This document shows positions 56,561-64,000 of a stretch of 64,000 nucleotides of DNA, in pieces. The translations under genes and the position numbers were made by a program. Every line of letters starts with the position of its first letter. Positions within the stretch are counted from its first letter, which is position 1. The stretch is from Metabacillus halosaccharovorans. Its GTDB lineage: Bacteria; Bacillota; Bacilli; Bacillales; Bacillaceae. The notes beneath the pieces are model-generated. The model was not told where the DNA came from. It worked only from the letters and a program-made list of their open reading frames with translations, and made no database searches. The stretch spans positions 744,001 to 808,000 of the forward strand of contig NZ_KV917371.1 in assembly GCF_002019635.1 (NCBI RefSeq), in the 5' to 3' direction.

Positions 56561-57886
56561 CTAATTCTCCGAAATCGGCACAACATTACTTTTCATTTTA
56601 AACACTTCTAAATATTGAATGTGGTGGCCGTCACTTTCGTGAACTTTAAAGATATAATCTTGATCTGCTACCTCAACACCAACATCAGCGTTAAATTTCT
56701 GTGTTAAGAACCAGCCGCCAATTGTATCAATGTCTTCGTCAGAAAAGGTCGTGTGAAGAAGGTTGTTTACATCTTCTATGAGTAATTTCCCATCTAAAAT
56801 GTAATGATCTTCATTTAATTTTCGGATTTCAGGAATTTCATCTTCATCAAACTCATCCCTGATTTCCCCGACAATTTCCTCAAGGATATCCTCAACTGTG
56901 ACCAATCCGGATGTTCCTCCATATTCATCAATTAAAACGGCAATATGTGTTCGTTCTTTTTGCATTTTTAGCAATAAATCGTGAATCGGAATCGTTTCAA
57001 TTACCTGTATGACCGGATTTATATAGACGTTGATATCAAACGGCTTAGGATCATCACATTCCGTAAAAGCGGAAGTTAAAAGCTCTTTAATATTTAGAAA
57101 GCCGACAATATGATCTTTATCACCATCTACAACAGGATATCGGGTATAGCGTTCATTTTTAATCAATTCAATGATCTCATCATAGGTGCTTTCAAGAGAA
57201 ATGGTAATAATCTCTGTACGGGGCACCATAATTTCTTTCGCAATTCTTTCGTCAAATTCAAAAATGTTGTTTACATACTTTAGCTCATTCTTATTAATTT
57301 CACCGCTTTTATAGCTTTCTGATAATAGAATACGAAGCTCTTCCTCTGAGTGAGCCAGTTCATGCTCTGATGCCGGCTTTAATCCAAACATGCCGACTAA
57401 TACACGAGCTGAACCATTCAAAAACCAAATGAACGGATACATGATTTTATAGAACCAAATAATTGGCGGTGAAAACATTAACGTAATGAATTCTGCTTTT
57501 TGAATCGCAATTGTTTTTGGTGCCAGTTCTCCGACAACCACATGTAAAAATGTAACGAGAGCAAAGGCTATACCAAATGATAAAATATGTGTAACAGACT
57601 CATTAAAATTGAAATAAGCAAATACAGGGTGTAGAAGCTTTTCAACAGTCGGCTCACCTAACCAACCAAGTCCTAAAGCTGTTACTGTGATCCCGAGTTG
57701 ACACGCAGACAAATATTCATCTAAATGGGATACAACCCTCTTTGCAGCTATAGCTCCTTTTTTCCCTTCAGCAACAAGCTGGTCAATTTTAGACATACGA
57801 ATCTTAACAATGGCAAATTCTGTTGCTACGAAAAATCCGGTTAAGGCAATTAAGATGATAATTAAAATTAAATTAACTGTGGTCAA
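56561..57886 (-). CDS. CNNM/CorC-type (hemolysin C-like) membrane transporter, paralogue 1
   Basis: A 441-aa protein. The DUF21 (CNNM) membrane domain (about 1-190) has four hydrophobic segments and the [17 protein letters not shown] and [19 protein letters not shown] motifs. A CBS pair (about 210-335) contains [19 protein letters not shown] and [17 protein letters not shown], and a C-terminal CorC_HlyC domain (about 350-430) follows. B. subtilis relatives such as YhdP export Mg2+, so Mg2+ efflux is the likely role. It starts at TTG 57884-57886, the only option after an in-frame TAA, and a hairpin separates the start from its Shine-Dalgarno. Confidence 0.93.
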   Translation of the reverse strand: MTTVNLILIIILIALTGFFVATEFAIVKIRMSKIDQLVAEGKKGAIAAKRVVSHLDEYLSACQLGITVTALGLGWLGEPTVEKLLHPVFAYFNFNESVTHILSFGIAFALVTFLHVVVGELAPKTIAIQKAEFITLMFSPPIIWFYKIMYPFIWFLNGSARVLVGMFGLKPASEHELAHSEEELRILLSESYKSGEINKNELKYVNNIFEFDERIAKEIMVPRTEIITISLESTYDEIIELIKNERYTRYPVVDGDKDHIVGFLNIKELLTSAFTECDDPKPFDINVYINPVIQVIETIPIHDLLLKMQKERTHIAVLIDEYGGTSGLVTVEDILEEIVGEIRDEFDEDEIPEIRKLNEDHYILDGKLLIEDVNNLLHTTFSDEDIDTIGGWFLTQKFNADVGVEVADQDYIFKVHESDGHHIQYLEVFKMKSNVVPISEN

Positions 57887-57921
57887 TGAGTCGTCTTACG
57901 TTCGTAAGACCTCCACCTCCT
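57884..57921 (-). promoter_or_regulatory. Shine-Dalgarno/hairpin/TTG translation-start element, paralogue 1
   Basis: On the minus strand AGGAGGTGGAG is followed by the perfect hairpin GTCTTACG-AA-CGTAAGAC (57893-57910), then GACTCA and the TTG start. The linear distance from GGAGGTG to TTG is 27 nt; excluding the 18-nt hairpin it is 9 nt. A TAA in the TTG frame inside the hairpin excludes an upstream start. Confidence 0.8.
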
Positions 57922-57937
57922 CATTTCTGCATGTTTT

Positions 57938-58624
57938 TTATTCTTCACTATTACCCTGCATAAAGATCATGATAAACTTAATTAACTCAAATAATGCCAT
58001 TAATGCTCCGGCAACATATGTCAATGCTGCAGCATTTAACACTTTTTTCACACCATGTTCTTCTTCATTATAAAGAATACCTTCTGTCAACATGAGGTTT
58101 CTCGCGCGTTTACTTGCGTCAAACTCAACAGGTAGTGTTACTAACTGAAATGCTACAGCCGCCGAGAAAAAGACAATGCCAATTCCGATAAGGGATAACT
58201 GCTGTAACAACATGCCTCCAATAAAAAGAAATGGGGCAATTCCAGAAGCAATATTAGCGATTGGGAAAATCTTATGTCTCAGCATAAGAGCCGCATATGA
58301 CTGCTGATGCTGGATCGCATGTCCAATTTCATGTGCCGCAACAGATACAGATGCAATCGAACGCCCGTAATAAACCGCTTCAGACAGACGCACTACTTTT
58401 TTGACTGGATCATAGTGATCAGAAAGAGAACCTGGTACAACTTCTATAGGTATATTGTACAACCCATTGCTGTCCAATATACGTCTTGCTGTTTCTGCTC
58501 CTGATAAACCGGTTTTTGTTGCGACTTCCGCCCATTTATTAAAATTCCCTTTTACTCTAAACTGAGCCCAAATTGAAATTCCTAATGTGATAAAGATGAG
58601 AATATCCATTGGATGAAAAAACAT
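57938..58624 (-). CDS. yugP: YugP-type neutral zinc metallopeptidase, membrane-bound
   Basis: A 228-aa DUF2268/YugP-family peptidase. An N-terminal membrane segment (about 5-22) is followed by the catalytic HExxH motif in AAHEIGHAIQHQ near residue 97 and two further hydrophobic helices (about 120-165 and 195-225). B. subtilis has yugP near a CNNM gene (yugS), as here. It lies 6 nt downstream of the MerR-type gene and 51 nt upstream of the CNNM gene, so the three probably form one operon. Substrate unknown. Confidence 0.92.
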   Translation of the reverse strand: MFFHPMDILIFITLGISIWAQFRVKGNFNKWAEVATKTGLSGAETARRILDSNGLYNIPIEVVPGSLSDHYDPVKKVVRLSEAVYYGRSIASVSVAAHEIGHAIQHQQSYAALMLRHKIFPIANIASGIAPFLFIGGMLLQQLSLIGIGIVFFSAAVAFQLVTLPVEFDASKRARNLMLTEGILYNEEEHGVKKVLNAAALTYVAGALMALFELIKFIMIFMQGNSEE

Positions 58625-58630
58625 GATCGA

Positions 58631-59059
58631 TTAGCCTCCATTTTTAATATTTATTAATAAAAGTAAAGTTTGAATTAATGACAGACTTTCATTTGAGATA
58701 TGCTTTTTGACAAAGTCTTGATTTTCCAAGTCGTTTTTATCCAGTTGGGCTAATACTTCTGAGACTTCTTTTTCAAGACCTTTTATTTTTAATCGTAATT
58801 CTAAGACATCAATTTCTTCAGCAGTAGCGATAATTTTCTTTTTTATTCCTTCCAGCGTCATACCGCTTGCCTTACATTCTTCAATAAATCGCAGCTGTTC
58901 AATTGCTGAAGAATCGTAGTAGCGGTAGTTGGAGGATGAACGTTCTGCCTTTAATAAGCCCATGGTTGTGTAGTAATCGATTGTTCGTTTGGTGACGCCG
59001 GTTATTTCTGCTAATTCACCGATTTTTAATTTTTCAGTCCCAAGTTTTAAAACCTCCAA
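58631..59059 (-). CDS. MerR-family transcriptional regulator
   Basis: A protein of up to 142 aa. The N-terminal winged helix-turn-helix LKIGELAEITGVTKRTIDYY (about 11-30) is followed by the second wing and a dimerising coiled coil (about 80-115), then a short C-terminal helix without obvious metal-ligand cysteines. The start is uncertain: the first usable codon is a TTG at 59059 that itself overlaps GGAGG, and no ATG/GTG/TTG occurs in frame before the HTH. It heads an operon with yugP and the first CNNM gene, and a 20-bp dyad covers its start, suggesting autoregulation. Confidence 0.88.
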   Translation of the reverse strand: MEVLKLGTEKLKIGELAEITGVTKRTIDYYTTMGLLKAERSSSNYRYYDSSAIEQLRFIEECKASGMTLEGIKKKIIATAEEIDVLELRLKIKGLEKEVSEVLAQLDKNDLENQDFVKKHISNESLSLIQTLLLLINIKNGG

Positions 59060-59107
59060 ACTGTCACGTGATGGTTTTATGATATTATTGCGATTTTAGT
59101 TATACAA
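59058..59107 (-). promoter_or_regulatory. merR promoter and 20-bp dyad operator
   Basis: The minus strand has TTGTAT (59102-59107), 17 nt, TATCAT (59079-59084), then AAACCATCACGTGACAGTTT (59058-59077), a dyad of form AAACNNTCACGTGANNGTTT. The dyad covers the expected transcription start and abuts the start codon. Confidence 0.65.
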
Positions 59108-59175
59108 CTTATGGTGTGGAAATTCATTTATCTTTTACAAACTACGTTTTAGCTCGATAACTAGAGTATTGGGTG

Positions 59176-59213
59176 GGTTGATTGAAGCTCCAGGATGCTC
59201 GCTTCAATCAACC
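59176..59213. repeat. Collapsed copy of the ~130-bp repeat: perfect 13-bp hairpin (copy D)
   Basis: GGTTGATTGAAGC and GCTTCAATCAACC form a perfect 13-bp stem around the 12-nt loop TCCAGGATGCTC. Both arms and the loop match the ends and the AGGATGCTCGCT block of the long repeat, with about 90 bp of the interior missing. It lies between the second CNNM gene and merR. Confidence 0.85.
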
Positions 59214-59310
59214 TAATTTGTTTTCTTACAGAACTTTATACTACTAAACAGTTCTAAAACATTAACTATCATATTAAAGTATTATTGTTTTTATTTTGTC
59301 TAGTAGTGAC

Positions 59311-60372
59311 TTACCCTGCAACGGATGGTTCTACACCTGTTTGTTCTTCGCGGATTTCACCGACGATTTCTTCCAGGATGTCTTCCATTGTTACAAGGCC
59401 GGCTGTTTGGCCTGATTCGGCTTTGATGATGGCCATATGGACCCGGCTTTGCTGCATTTTTAATAGAACTTCTTTAATTGGTGTTGATTCTGAGAGATGC
59501 GGCATTTCATGGATGAAATCTTCTAGTTTCCGTTCTCTTCCTGCAGCAATACTTGTAAGCATTTCTTTTGTGTTAATAAACCCGATTATTTTGTTCTTTC
59601 CGGTTTCTTTGACCGGATAGCGGGTGTAGTCATATTTATCATGAACCTCAATGATATCAGTCAGGTCCATGTCTTTTTCAAGCGTAATGATTTTCGTAGC
59701 AGGAATCATAATGTCTTTCACAACACGTTCGTCGAAAGCAAAAATATTTTCAAGGTAGGCAAGCTCCGTTTGGTTTATTTCCCCACTTTCATAGCTTTGC
59801 GTAACGATTAACTTTAACTCTTCCTCTGAGTGTGCTGTTTCATGGCCTGCAGGCTTTACACCAAACACACCGAGAATTCCGCGTGATGCACCATTAAGAG
59901 CAAAAATAAATGGATTCATCACTTTTCCAAACCAATAAAGCGGTGGTGCCAAAAGCAATGTCATTTTTTCCGCAAATTGAATCGCCAATGTTTTGGGAGC
60001 CAATTCTCCGATTACAACATGTAAAAATGTTACAATCGCAAGGGCAATCGCATAAGATAGTACGGTTGCTACAGCCTCTGGTACGGCAAATCTTTCAAAA
60101 AGCGGGTGAAGCATTTTTTCTACTGTTGGTTCACCAAGTGCACCAAGTACGAGTGCAGTAATGGTTATGCCCAGCTGACAGGCTGATAAATAGTAGTCAA
60201 GGTTATGAGCAACTTTTTTGGCCATGACCGCTTTTTTATTTCCTTCTGCAATTAACTGATCAATTCTTGACATTCTCACTTTCAAAATCGCAAATTCAGC
60301 ACCAACGAAAAAAGCAGTAAGGCCAATAAATACAGCCACTAAAAACAAGTTTAATCCAATTAATCCGTCCAA
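59311..60372 (-). CDS. CNNM/CorC-type transporter paralogue 2, lacking the CorC_HlyC domain
   Basis: A 353-aa protein. The DUF21 domain (about 1-190: [33 protein letters not shown]) and CBS pair (about 205-335) are present. The protein then ends soon after [14 protein letters not shown], where paralogues continue with about 85 residues of CorC_HlyC domain. One CBS residue block also differs (ESGQTAGLV in place of EYGGTSG). Start TTG at 60370-60372 after a hairpin. It is cotranscribed with paralogue 3 upstream. A truncated but possibly functional transporter. Confidence 0.9.
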   Translation of the reverse strand: MDGLIGLNLFLVAVFIGLTAFFVGAEFAILKVRMSRIDQLIAEGNKKAVMAKKVAHNLDYYLSACQLGITITALVLGALGEPTVEKMLHPLFERFAVPEAVATVLSYAIALAIVTFLHVVIGELAPKTLAIQFAEKMTLLLAPPLYWFGKVMNPFIFALNGASRGILGVFGVKPAGHETAHSEEELKLIVTQSYESGEINQTELAYLENIFAFDERVVKDIMIPATKIITLEKDMDLTDIIEVHDKYDYTRYPVKETGKNKIIGFINTKEMLTSIAAGRERKLEDFIHEMPHLSESTPIKEVLLKMQQSRVHMAIIKAESGQTAGLVTMEDILEEIVGEIREEQTGVEPSVAG

Positions 60373-60402
60373 TTATTTCCCTTAATTAAGGGATTCACCT
60401 CC
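60370..60402 (-). promoter_or_regulatory. Shine-Dalgarno/hairpin/TTG translation-start element, paralogue 2
   Basis: GGAGGTG (60396-60402) is followed on the minus strand by the palindrome TCCCTTAATTAAGGGA (60378-60393), AATAA, and TTG. Linear spacing is 23 nt; without the 16-nt hairpin it is 7 nt. TAA directly precedes TTG in frame. Confidence 0.85.
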
Positions 60403-60433
60403 AAGATTTTGAAAAGCATTTGCTATGACATCC

Positions 60434-61750
60434 TTATCCAACATTCGCCATGCATGCTCTTGTTAACACAACCTGTTTGATTTGATAATTATCCATTTCT
60501 ATGACTGTCCATAAATCTTCACCATGGATGACTTCATCACCAATTGTAACCGGATCAACCTTTTGATATTGAATCCAGCCAGCGATTGTATCGACTTCTT
60601 CACTTTCCTCAAATACAAGCCCAAATTGCTCTTCAAGCTCTACTAAAAGAACACGACCATTGATTGTATATTGACTTTCGCCAGTTGTTCTAATATCAGC
60701 TACTTCATCATCATCAAATTCATCACGAATCTCACCAACAAGCTCTTCCAGTATGTCTTCCATCGTGATAATACCGGAAGTACCTCCGTATTCATCAATC
60801 ACAAGAGACATATGAACTTGTTCCTGTTGCATTTTTAGCAAGGCATCCTGAAGACGTGTTGCTTCAAGAACAAATGGCAGATCACGGACAAATTCTTCGA
60901 GTTTACGTTCACGTTTGGCCGCAATATGAGTTAGCATCTTTTTCACATTGACAAAGCCGACGATATTGTCTTTATCGCCATTTTCTGTTACCGGATAACG
61001 TGTATAGTTATTTTCGTCCAATATGCTGACGATGTCGTCATCATTCATATCCTTATCAAGTGTAACAAGCTCCGTTCTTGGCACCATAATGTCTTTTACA
61101 ACACGCTCATCAAACGAGAAGACATTTTCCATATAGGAGAGCTCAGTTTTATCAATTTCACCACCCTGATAGCTTTGGGTCATGATAATTTTTAATTCTT
61201 CCTCTGAATAGGCCTGCTCATGTCCTGCCGGCTGTACACCGAAGATTTTTAACAGAACACGTGCTGCACCATTTAATGCCCATATAAATGGAGACATGAT
61301 TTTTCCGAACCAATATAATGACGGGGCAAGCAGCAATGTCATTTTTTCCGAAAATTGAATAGCTAATGTTTTCGGTGCCATTTCTCCGACTACAACGTGG
61401 AGAAATGTAACAAGGATAAAAGCAATCGCATATGAAGCAACAGATGCGATCGAATCTGATACATTCAGAAAGTCAAACACCGGGTACATCACACGCTCAA
61501 CAGCCGGTTTTCCTAATGCACCGAGACCTAGTGCCGTGACTGTAATCCCAAGCTGACAGGCTGACAGGTAGTAATCAAGATCACTTGCTACCTTTTTTGC
61601 GATGATTGCCTTTTTATTACCTTCTGCTATTAATTGATCTATTCTTGACATTCGAATTTTAACAACCGCAAATTCTGAACCAACAAAAAAAGCTGTCAGT
61701 CCGAGTAAAATGACAAGTAAAAAAAGATTTGTGATTGTAATAATATCCAA
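60434..61750 (-). CDS. CNNM/CorC-type transporter, paralogue 3
   Basis: A full-length 438-aa member with DUF21 (about 1-190: [33 protein letters not shown]), a CBS pair (about 205-330: [36 protein letters not shown]) and CorC_HlyC (about 345-430). A Mg2+ or other divalent-cation efflux role is inferred from family knowledge. Its TTG start at 61748-61750 follows a hairpin. It is the first gene of a two-gene unit with paralogue 2, and the long upstream region may hold regulatory RNA or operators. Confidence 0.93.
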   Translation of the reverse strand: MDIITITNLFLLVILLGLTAFFVGSEFAVVKIRMSRIDQLIAEGNKKAIIAKKVASDLDYYLSACQLGITVTALGLGALGKPAVERVMYPVFDFLNVSDSIASVASYAIAFILVTFLHVVVGEMAPKTLAIQFSEKMTLLLAPSLYWFGKIMSPFIWALNGAARVLLKIFGVQPAGHEQAYSEEELKIIMTQSYQGGEIDKTELSYMENVFSFDERVVKDIMVPRTELVTLDKDMNDDDIVSILDENNYTRYPVTENGDKDNIVGFVNVKKMLTHIAAKRERKLEEFVRDLPFVLEATRLQDALLKMQQEQVHMSLVIDEYGGTSGIITMEDILEELVGEIRDEFDDDEVADIRTTGESQYTINGRVLLVELEEQFGLVFEESEEVDTIAGWIQYQKVDPVTIGDEVIHGEDLWTVIEMDNYQIKQVVLTRACMANVG

Positions 61751-61781
61751 TTATTTCCCTCAACCTGAGGGATTCACCTCC
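61748..61781 (-). promoter_or_regulatory. Shine-Dalgarno/hairpin/TTG translation-start element, paralogue 3
   Basis: GGAGGTG (61775-61781) is followed on the minus strand by TCCCTCA-GGT-TGAGGGA (61756-61772), AATAA and TTG. Linear spacing is 24 nt; without the 17-nt hairpin it is 7 nt. A TAA sits immediately before the TTG in frame. Confidence 0.85.
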
Positions 61782-61790
61782 AGAAATAGT

Positions 61791-61809
61791 AACGTTACAT
61801 GGTAACGTT
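61791..61809. promoter_or_regulatory. Perfect dyad AACGTTAC-N3-GTAACGTT upstream of CNNM paralogue 3
   Basis: Two perfect 8-bp inverted arms flank ATG, just 10 nt upstream of the Shine-Dalgarno. It could be an operator or an additional leader hairpin. On the plus strand it is followed by a T-run but no gene lies there. Confidence 0.5.
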
Positions 61810-62259
61810 TTTTCATAACGTTTCAGTTCTCGTTAAACATGTTTTTCTCTTCCTCATGTACATACATCTTCTTTGAGGATCTGATTACTTTATGACATTT
61901 CTAAAGGGAAATACTAGTTTGTTTCAATAATCCCGTTTAAAGAAGACCGATGTACTAAGAAGAGATATGCATGGTGTACTGTAAAGATACATCTTTTTTG
62001 TTAATTCAGCCATTTGACGAGTATGCAATAACGCCTTCCCAATAAATCCAGCCTCCCTTCTCATTTATTAGAATAAATCATATCATATGTACAACCAAAG
62101 CGTACAGTAATACGTTACGGTTTAGTGTAATTGTTTTGGTGATGTTCACAGGGTATTCATATTTGGTTCAAAAAATTTATAAGGTTCATTCATTGTCTTT
62201 ATTATAAAAGGGGCAGCTTTACCTTAAATTGTTTCTAAGAATACTATTTATAATCGGTT
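61810..62259. other. Long intergenic region upstream of CNNM paralogue 3
   Basis: About 450 bp with no plausible gene. Minus-strand promoter-like pieces occur near 62075-62110 (TTGTAC, TAATAA), so the transporter leader could be about 300 nt. I looked for M-box (Mg2+) and yybP-ykoY (Mn2+) riboswitch cores and recognised neither. Confidence 0.4.
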
Positions 62260-62392
62260 AGTGGAATGGAGCGGAAGACACTTTACTCCTGCGGGAAGTA
62301 GAGGAAAGGCTTAGACCCCACAGGCGAAGCCGTGGAGGCTTAGCTTCCTCCCCGCGGAAAGCAAGTGTCTGGAGCGCAATGAAACGAACTTT
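62260..62392. repeat. Dispersed intergenic palindromic repeat, family F
   Basis: The ends are imperfect inverted repeats (GGAATGGAGCGGAAGACACT against AGACACTTGCTTTCCGCGGG). The interior has CCTGCGGG and CCCCGCGG blocks and GACCCCACAGGCGAAGCC. This layout is like other Bacillaceae intergenic repeats. Single copy in the window. Confidence 0.6.
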
Positions 62393-62582
62393 TTCTTACG
62401 CTACTGATATAAACAACCTATTGAAAAATACCGTCAGATTACCTGACAAACCAGTTGTATCAAAAATTTCAGCCATCTATGATTATTGTGAACTTAACAT
62501 ATTTCATATGATTTTCACGTATATCCTTAATAATTGGTTTAAGGGTCTCTACAAAGAAACCGTAAATTTCTTACTACGTTGA

Positions 62583-62609
62583 AAATATGCTTTTAGTGGC
62601 ATATTTTTT
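62583..62609 (+). terminator. Hairpin with T-run, upstream of the amidohydrolase gene
   Basis: AAATATGC and GCATATTT form an 8-bp stem with a TTTTAGTG loop and a T6 tail. It would stop plus-strand transcripts entering from the repeat at 62260 and so isolates the amidohydrolase gene. Confidence 0.65.
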
Positions 62610-62658
62610 CGTAGTTATTTTTATGCCTTAGTTTGAGATTAGGAGATGACCATAGAAG

Positions 62659-63981
62659 ATGAATATACTCATAAAAAATGCACAAATCATTACGATGAAT
62701 AAGGAAGAGGAAATCATTACCGGTGATATTCATATTGAGGATGATCTCATAAAAAATATTGGACCTGATTTAACCGTTCAACAACCTGATAAAATCATTG
62801 ATGCAACAGGAAAAACCGTCATACCCGGCTTTGTTCAAACACATATTCATCTATGTCAAACCGTTTTCCGTGGTCAAGGAGATGATTTGGAATTAATGGA
62901 CTGGCTAAAACAGAGAATTTGGCCATTAGAAGCGGCACATGATGAGGAATCCATTTATTACTCTGCCATGCTCGGAATTGGTGAACTCATTCAAAGCGGT
63001 ACAACAACCATTGTTGATATGGAAACTGTCCACCATACTGAGTATGCATTTAAAGCGATTGCTGAAAGTGGAATAAGAGCTTTATCAGGCAAGGTGATGA
63101 TGGATAAGGGAGATGAAGTACCACTTCCTCTACAGGAAAACACAGAAAGATCGATTAGAGAAAGCGTCGACTTATTGGAAAAATGGCATAACTATGATGA
63201 AGGCCGGATTAAATATGCGTTCTCTCCAAGATTTGTTGTTTCTTGCACAGAACAGTTACTTCGAGAAGTCCAATCTTTATCTGAATACTATAATGTAATG
63301 GTTCATACACACGCTTCGGAAAATCGCGGTGAAATTGAAATTGTCCAAAAAGAAACAGGAATGAGAAATATAGTGTATTTGGACCATTTAGGTTTAGCCA
63401 ATAACCAGTTAATTCTCGCTCATTGTATTTGGCTGGATGAAGAGGAAAAACGTATCATTCGCGAAAAAGGTGTTCATGTTAGCCATTGTCCCGGATCAAA
63501 TCTGAAATTGGCGTCAGGTATAGCAGATACACCTTACATGGTAAATGAACAAGTGTCACTCAGCCTGGGAGCTGACGGAGCACCTTGTAATAATAATTTA
63601 GATATGTTCAATGAAATGAGACTAGCCGCACTCATTCAAAAACCAGTACACGGTCCGACCTCAATGGATGCACATACTGTTTTTAAAATGGCGACTATTG
63701 GAGGGGCGAAGGCAGTTGGAATGGAAAATGAAATCGGGAGTATAGAAATCGGCAAAAAAGCAGACCTGGCTATCTTAAACTTACAAGACTTTCATACCTA
63801 CCCATCTTATGGAGTTGACCCTATCTCCAGAATCGTCTACTCTGCCACAAGAGCCGACGTCGAAACAACCATTATTAATGGTCAAATCGTAATGGAAAAC
63901 CGCATCATGAAATCCATCAACAAAAAAGCCATCCTAACAGAAGCCAACCACTCAATCAAACGTTTGCTGGGCCGAATATGA
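62659..63981 (+). CDS. Amidohydrolase, 5'-deoxyadenosine/SAH deaminase-like (MtaD/TrzA group)
   Basis: A 440-aa metal-dependent deaminase-type amidohydrolase. An N-terminal composite domain (about 1-55) is followed by the barrel with HIHLCQ (metal HxH, about 62-64), VHTHASENRGE (His and Glu), LAHCIW (His) and SLGADGAPCNN (catalytic Asp). The C-terminal KADLAILNL strand closes the composite domain. Family members deaminate S-adenosylhomocysteine, methylthioadenosine, 5'-deoxyadenosine or guanine-like compounds; the exact substrate cannot be decided. The nearest AGGAG ends 13 nt before the ATG, longer than usual. The gene is complete; only a repeat-like hairpin follows. Confidence 0.9.
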   Translation: MNILIKNAQIITMNKEEEIITGDIHIEDDLIKNIGPDLTVQQPDKIIDATGKTVIPGFVQTHIHLCQTVFRGQGDDLELMDWLKQRIWPLEAAHDEESIYYSAMLGIGELIQSGTTTIVDMETVHHTEYAFKAIAESGIRALSGKVMMDKGDEVPLPLQENTERSIRESVDLLEKWHNYDEGRIKYAFSPRFVVSCTEQLLREVQSLSEYYNVMVHTHASENRGEIEIVQKETGMRNIVYLDHLGLANNQLILAHCIWLDEEEKRIIREKGVHVSHCPGSNLKLASGIADTPYMVNEQVSLSLGADGAPCNNNLDMFNEMRLAALIQKPVHGPTSMDAHTVFKMATIGGAKAVGMENEIGSIEIGKKADLAILNLQDFHTYPSYGVDPISRIVYSATRADVETTIINGQIVMENRIMKSINKKAILTEANHSIKRLLGRI

Positions 63982-63985
63982 ACCA

Positions 63986-64000
63986 GGGGGACAGGTCCCT
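63986..64000. repeat. Partial GGGACA-type hairpin at the window edge
   Basis: GGGGGACAGGTCCCT at the right edge resembles the GGGACA/TGTCCC hairpins at 16039, 23344 and 42582. It is cut by the window, so its full extent is unknown. Confidence 0.4.

Noticed and set aside
61751-62130. M-box or yybP-ykoY metal riboswitch upstream of CNNM paralogue 3
   Set aside because: Conserved cores of both classes were not recognised by eye. A covariance search would be needed to exclude them fully.
62379-62582. A 67-codon plus-strand frame between repeat family F and a terminator hairpin
   Set aside because: It begins inside the repeat, its only ribosome-site-like GGAG is part of the repeat, and the protein resembles no family I know. 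The terminator after it could belong to repeat-derived transcripts, so I do not call it a gene.

Overview
The window is chromosomal DNA from a low-GC, endospore-former-type Bacillota, family Bacillaceae (Bacillus or a close genus). The grounds are strong GGAGG ribosome-binding sites, frequent TTG/GTG starts, and blocks of gene order shared with Bacillus subtilis: yvcD-hisIFAHBDGZ-yvoF-ppaX-yvoD-lgt-hprK, yvlDCBA, and uvrA-uvrB-csbA. Nothing points to a plasmid or prophage. The only clear mobile element is one IS110-family insertion sequence. Almost all genes lie on the minus strand; the exceptions are a DUF3231 gene, an amidase, a desaturase, a 53-codon gene, an aminotransferase and the terminal amidohydrolase.

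Layout. 1-8900: a TPR protein cut by the window edge, a convergent DUF3231 gene, and the complete histidine operon. 8900-11000: an intergenic palindromic repeat split by an IS110-family element; the empty site can be rebuilt from the two halves. 11066-15155: hprK-lgt-yvoD-ppaX-yvoF (HPr kinase/phosphorylase, prolipoprotein lipid attachment, PPi removal). 15353-17795: an amidase and a secreted phosphoesterase behind an attenuator-like leader. 17979-20029: yvlABCD with a near-perfect sigma-W promoter. 20099-27689: a levan module in which a YesM/YesN-type two-component system and an orphan sugar-binding lipoprotein lie upstream of sacB and levB. 27989-37700: a chemotaxis receptor, uvrBA with a LexA box, csbA, a GNAT enzyme and prfC. 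38069-46018: a small membrane protein, a CapA-like protein, Pit phosphate uptake, des, a 53-aa membrane protein, cls and an aminotransferase. 46310-51800: the mannitol genes in the order mtlA-mtlR-mtlF-mtlD. 52247-56107: an HD-GYP gene overlapping a FecCD-type ABC importer. 56227-61750: three CNNM/CorC-type transporter paralogues, a YugP-type metallopeptidase and a MerR regulator. 62659-63981: an amidohydrolase.

The strongest unusual signal is at the three CNNM genes. Each has a good Shine-Dalgarno, then a perfect 7-8 bp hairpin of different sequence, then a TTG start. An in-frame TAA excludes any earlier start. Removing the hairpin leaves 7, 7 and 9 nt between Shine-Dalgarno and TTG, so folding may set the spacing. 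Other notable signals are three intergenic arrays with a 20-bp period, a family of about 130-bp palindromic repeats (one copy being the IS110 target, one collapsed to a bare hairpin), AraC-type direct half-sites in front of sacB, and a 20-bp dyad over the MerR start.

All functions are inferred from the sequence and family knowledge; no searches were run.
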